From an uncultured Filifactor sp. (GTDB taxonomy: Bacteria; Bacillota; Clostridia; Peptostreptococcales; Filifactoraceae), in assembly GCA_947254385.1 (NCBI GenBank), contig CAMYCP010000046.1, positions 1 through 8,678 of the forward strand: a stretch of DNA of 8,678 bases, given 5' to 3'. How positions within the stretch are numbered: the stretch's first letter is position 1; each line of letters opens with the position of its first letter. This document shows positions 6,713-8,678 of the stretch, in pieces. A model generated the notes under the pieces. It saw only the letters and a list, made by a program, of their open reading frames with translations, had not been told where the DNA came from and did not search any database. Position numbers and translations under genes: made by a program.

Positions 6713-6747
6713 GTTATACTTATACCAAGTTGCATAAGAAATTACAG
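6713..6747 (-). promoter_or_regulatory. Candidate ttcA promoter (weak)
   Basis: On the minus strand, TATAAG (6724-6719) and TATAAC (6718-6713) overlap as possible -10 hexamers. CTGTAA (6747-6742) sits 17 nt upstream of the first. The matches are modest and the region is AT-rich, so this is only a candidate. Either -10 would leave a short leader before the Shine-Dalgarno site. Confidence 0.3.
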
Positions 6748-6850
6748 TATTAATTTCCACTTTAATTTTTTGTAACACGACTTTATGATAAATTCTGCTT
6801 AAGATTGTATACTGCATTTTTAAAAGCAAATTAATATTAAACTACAGTAA

Positions 6851-6872
6851 TATAATTATACACTTTCAGGAG
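6851..6872 (+). promoter_or_regulatory. Candidate -10 (TATAAT) and Shine-Dalgarno site of the pyridoxal kinase gene
   Basis: A perfect TATAAT at 6851-6856 lies 21 nt before the ATG at 6878, and AGGAG (6868-6872) is 5 nt before it. No good -35 hexamer is visible 16-18 nt upstream of the -10, so the ribosome site is solid and the promoter is tentative. The leader would be only about 15 nt. Confidence 0.4.
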
Positions 6873-6877
6873 TTATT

Positions 6878-7714
6878 ATGTCACAATATTTAAAAAAACA
6901 AAAAAGCGTTGCCGTGATAAATGATATGTCGGGGCTCGGCAGGTGTTCACTCACGGCGGCGTTACCTATAATTTCAGCGCTTAAAGTAAAATGTTGTCCC
7001 TTTCCTACCGCCATACTTTCAAACCAAACAGGATACGAAAGTTTTTACAGTGTGGATTTTACACCCCATATGAAAAAATATGCCGAGGAATGGACAAAAC
7101 GCAATATACATTTCGACTGCATTATGAGCGGCTTTTTAAATAACGCCGAACAGATACAAATTGTCGGAAAACTGTTTGACCGGTTTAAAACGGAAGATAC
7201 CAAAATAATAGTAGATCCGGTAGCAGGGGACGACGGAAAACTCTATTCGGGCTTTAAAAATGATATGGTGGAAGAATTTAAAAAACTTATTTCAAGAGCC
7301 GACGTCATAACCCCGAACATCACGGAAGCGTGTCTTTTAACCGATACAAAGTACGATGAAAATGCCTTTAAAAATTACGAAAAAATAAAAAATATCGGCT
7401 TCACCCTCATGGATATGGGCGCAAAAAACGTGATTATAACAGGCATATCACGGGGTAAATATATAGATAATTGTTGTTTTGAAAAAAATGAAGAACCTTA
7501 TATAATATCCTCCGAAAAATATTCATGCTCAAGATCCGGTACGGGAGATGTTTTCGTGTCGATAATCACGGCGGAAACGGCAAAAAACGTCGATTTAAAA
7601 AAAGCCGTAACAAAAGCCGCAAACTTTATATATAAATCCGCCAAACTTGCCTCCGACCTCGATGTTGCTCCGGAAGACGGCATTTGCTTTGAAGAATACC
7701 TTTGTGAACTTTAA
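6878..7714 (+). CDS. pdxK: Pyridoxal/pyridoxamine kinase (PdxK/PdxY family)
   Basis: Ribokinase-fold enzyme that phosphorylates pyridoxal, pyridoxamine or pyridoxine in vitamin B6 salvage, giving pyridoxal phosphate precursors. The 278-residue product has family length and signatures: VINDMSGLGRCSLTAALPI (residues 13-31), PFPTAILSNQTGY (41-53), DCIMSGFL (80-87), IVDPVAGDDGKLY (111-123), VITPNITEACLL (143-154), and the anion-hole and catalytic-base motif RSGTGDVF (219-226, catalytic D224). The DMSG motif near the N-terminus is typical of the pyridoxamine-kinase branch in clostridia. Start ATG 6878 has AGGAG 5 nt upstream. It is followed 17 nt later by the ROK kinase gene, probably in one transcript. 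The exact B6 vitamer preference cannot be read from sequence. Confidence 0.92.
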   Translation: MSQYLKKQKSVAVINDMSGLGRCSLTAALPIISALKVKCCPFPTAILSNQTGYESFYSVDFTPHMKKYAEEWTKRNIHFDCIMSGFLNNAEQIQIVGKLFDRFKTEDTKIIVDPVAGDDGKLYSGFKNDMVEEFKKLISRADVITPNITEACLLTDTKYDENAFKNYEKIKNIGFTLMDMGAKNVIITGISRGKYIDNCCFEKNEEPYIISSEKYSCSRSGTGDVFVSIITAETAKNVDLKKAVTKAANFIYKSAKLASDLDVAPEDGICFEEYLCEL

Positions 7715-7731
7715 TCATGTAGGAGAAAAAT

Positions 7732-8658
7732 TTGTACAATATAGGTATTGATGTCGGTGCGACTTTTATAAAAGCGGCATTGATAAATTCAAATTTAGAA
7801 AAAATCGCTTTTAAATCCGTCAAAACTCCCAAAAATTCCAATGATTTTTATGATGCGATAAAAAATATTGTAAATGATCTTATCATTAAAGAAAAGATTG
7901 ATTTAGGAAAAATAGACTTTATAGGTATGGGTATCCCGGGAGATATAGACATCTCGGGCTACGTTCATAAACTTATCAACATCGGTTTATATGAAGAAAA
8001 CATACTTGAAAAAATGCAACATATTTTTAAAAATACTGAAATTGCCATAAAAAACGACGCCTACGTCGCAATGATTGCGGAAAAAATGTACGGCTCGCTT
8101 AAAAACACTGATAATGCACTACTTTTGACACTCGGCACGGGTGTGGGCGGTTCGGTTTTGATAAACGGCAAAATTTATACCGATAAAAGCGGCGCTAATC
8201 CGGAAATCGGACACACGTATGTAGGAAAAAATTTTTATGACTGTAGTTGCGGACAAAACGGCTGTCTTGAGACATTCTGCTCCGCCTCGGCAATTACAAA
8301 ATACTACAAAAAAATTACGGGAAAATCGGATCAAGTTTCAGCCGAATTGATATTTAAGCTCTACGAAGATGAAGAAATCTATGCCGTACAAACTGTTGAA
8401 AGGTTTATAGAATATCTTGCAATCGGGATATCGAATTATTGTAACATCATGATGAGCGAAAAAATCGCAATAGGCGGCGGACTTTCTTTAAGTTTCGATC
8501 TTTATTGTGAGAAACTTCGCCGAAAAACAAGAGAAAGACTGTTTAACAAAGAACTCTGTGATGTACGGATAGTCCAAACGAAATTTAAATACGATGCCGG
8601 CGTTATCGGTGCGGCTTTAATAAAAAAATACTCTCTAAATCCTAATAATACTGATTAG
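7732..8658 (+). CDS. ROK-family sugar kinase (glucokinase-like), TTG start
   Basis: ASKHA-fold kinase of 308 residues that likely phosphorylates a hexose or amino sugar with ATP. It has the N-terminal phosphate loop GIDVGATFIKAAL (residues 5-17), FIGMGIPGDID (63-73), the catalytic aspartate in KNDAYVAMIAE (D109), LTLGTGVGGSVLINGKIY (132-149), the NPEIGH substrate motif (E158, H161) and the ROK zinc cluster CSCGQNGCLET (C171, C173, C178 with H161). A later AIGGGLS matches the adenosine region. There is no N-terminal winged helix, so it is a kinase and not a NagC/XylR-type repressor. The start is TTG at 7732, supported by AGGAG 6 nt upstream (7721-7725); no in-frame ATG fits. The substrate could be glucose, N-acetylmannosamine or another sugar. 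No terminator is visible in the 20 nt left after the stop. Confidence 0.9.
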   Translation: MYNIGIDVGATFIKAALINSNLEKIAFKSVKTPKNSNDFYDAIKNIVNDLIIKEKIDLGKIDFIGMGIPGDIDISGYVHKLINIGLYEENILEKMQHIFKNTEIAIKNDAYVAMIAEKMYGSLKNTDNALLLTLGTGVGGSVLINGKIYTDKSGANPEIGHTYVGKNFYDCSCGQNGCLETFCSASAITKYYKKITGKSDQVSAELIFKLYEDEEIYAVQTVERFIEYLAIGISNYCNIMMSEKIAIGGGLSLSFDLYCEKLRRKTRERLFNKELCDVRIVQTKFKYDAGVIGAALIKKYSLNPNNTD

Positions 8659-8678
8659 CTTTAAAAAATGTAGTATGT

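Larger units (their letters stand above)
6689..6877. other. Divergent intergenic region between ttcA and the pyridoxal kinase gene
   Basis: This 189-bp, very AT-rich segment separates two divergent genes. It contains candidate promoters in both directions, several TATAAT-like hexamers and a perfect 10-bp palindrome TATAATTATA at 6851-6860. I see no strong hairpin, riboswitch-like structure or regulator-binding repeat. The ttcA reading frame is open across most of it, but it has no Shine-Dalgarno site at its upstream ATG codons. Confidence 0.6.

Noticed and set aside
6689..6829. A 47-codon N-terminal extension of TtcA (ATG 6829)
   Set aside because: The frame is open, but the extension is AT-rich and unlike TtcA N-termini, and the only good ribosome site is directly before ATG 6688.
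6814..6829. Possible hairpin TGCATTTTTAAAAGCA in the divergent intergenic region
   Set aside because: The stem is short, interrupted by a mismatch and almost all A/T; it would not be stable enough for a terminator or riboswitch element.
7732..8658. ROK protein as a NagC/XylR-type transcriptional repressor
   Set aside because: The protein starts directly with the phosphate loop and has no N-terminal winged helix.
1..8678. CRISPR array, prompted by the Csx20-like gene
   Set aside because: I found no direct repeats of 24-40 bases separated by regular spacers on either strand; the only tandem repeat is the 10-bp unit inside lysS.

Overview
This AT-rich window looks chromosomal and most likely comes from a low-GC Gram-positive anaerobe (Bacillota, Clostridia/Tissierellia-like). 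That placement is an inference. It rests on the gene order birA-coaX-dusB-greA-lysS, the strong purine-rich Shine-Dalgarno sites, the type III pantothenate kinase, a LapA-domain protein in an apparently monoderm context, and the use of GTG and TTG starts. I see no rRNA, tRNA, CRISPR array, insertion sequence or phage gene.

From right to left on the minus strand, 6688 to 1 holds ttcA, a small Csx20-like gene, a LapA-domain gene, birA, coaX, dusB, greA and lysS. The lysS gene runs off the left edge. From the Csx20-like gene to lysS the genes are tightly packed, with gaps of 0 to 48 nt, and coaX and dusB overlap by 4 nt (ATGA). I see no terminator-like hairpin between them, so they probably form one operon. 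A good extended -10 promoter (5843-5872) lies just upstream of the Csx20-like gene, and its -35 overlaps the ttcA stop codon. The operon combines tRNA charging and modification (LysRS, DusB, and TtcA just upstream), transcript cleavage (GreA) and cofactor metabolism (biotin ligase, pantothenate kinase).

On the plus strand, 6878 to 8658 holds a pyridoxal/pyridoxamine kinase gene followed 17 nt later by a ROK-family sugar kinase gene with a TTG start. This pair diverges from ttcA across a 189-bp intergenic region that contains candidate promoters for both directions.

Two things stand out. First, the 126-residue product of 5419-5799 resembles the CRISPR-associated Csx20 family, proposed ring nucleases of type III CRISPR signalling. 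It sits as the first gene of a housekeeping operon, with no cas gene in view. Second, the lysyl-tRNA synthetase carries a C-terminal extension that reads as a Trbp111/MetRS-type tRNA-binding OB fold, an uncommon appendage for a class II LysRS. The fusion linker is encoded partly by a short tandem DNA repeat.
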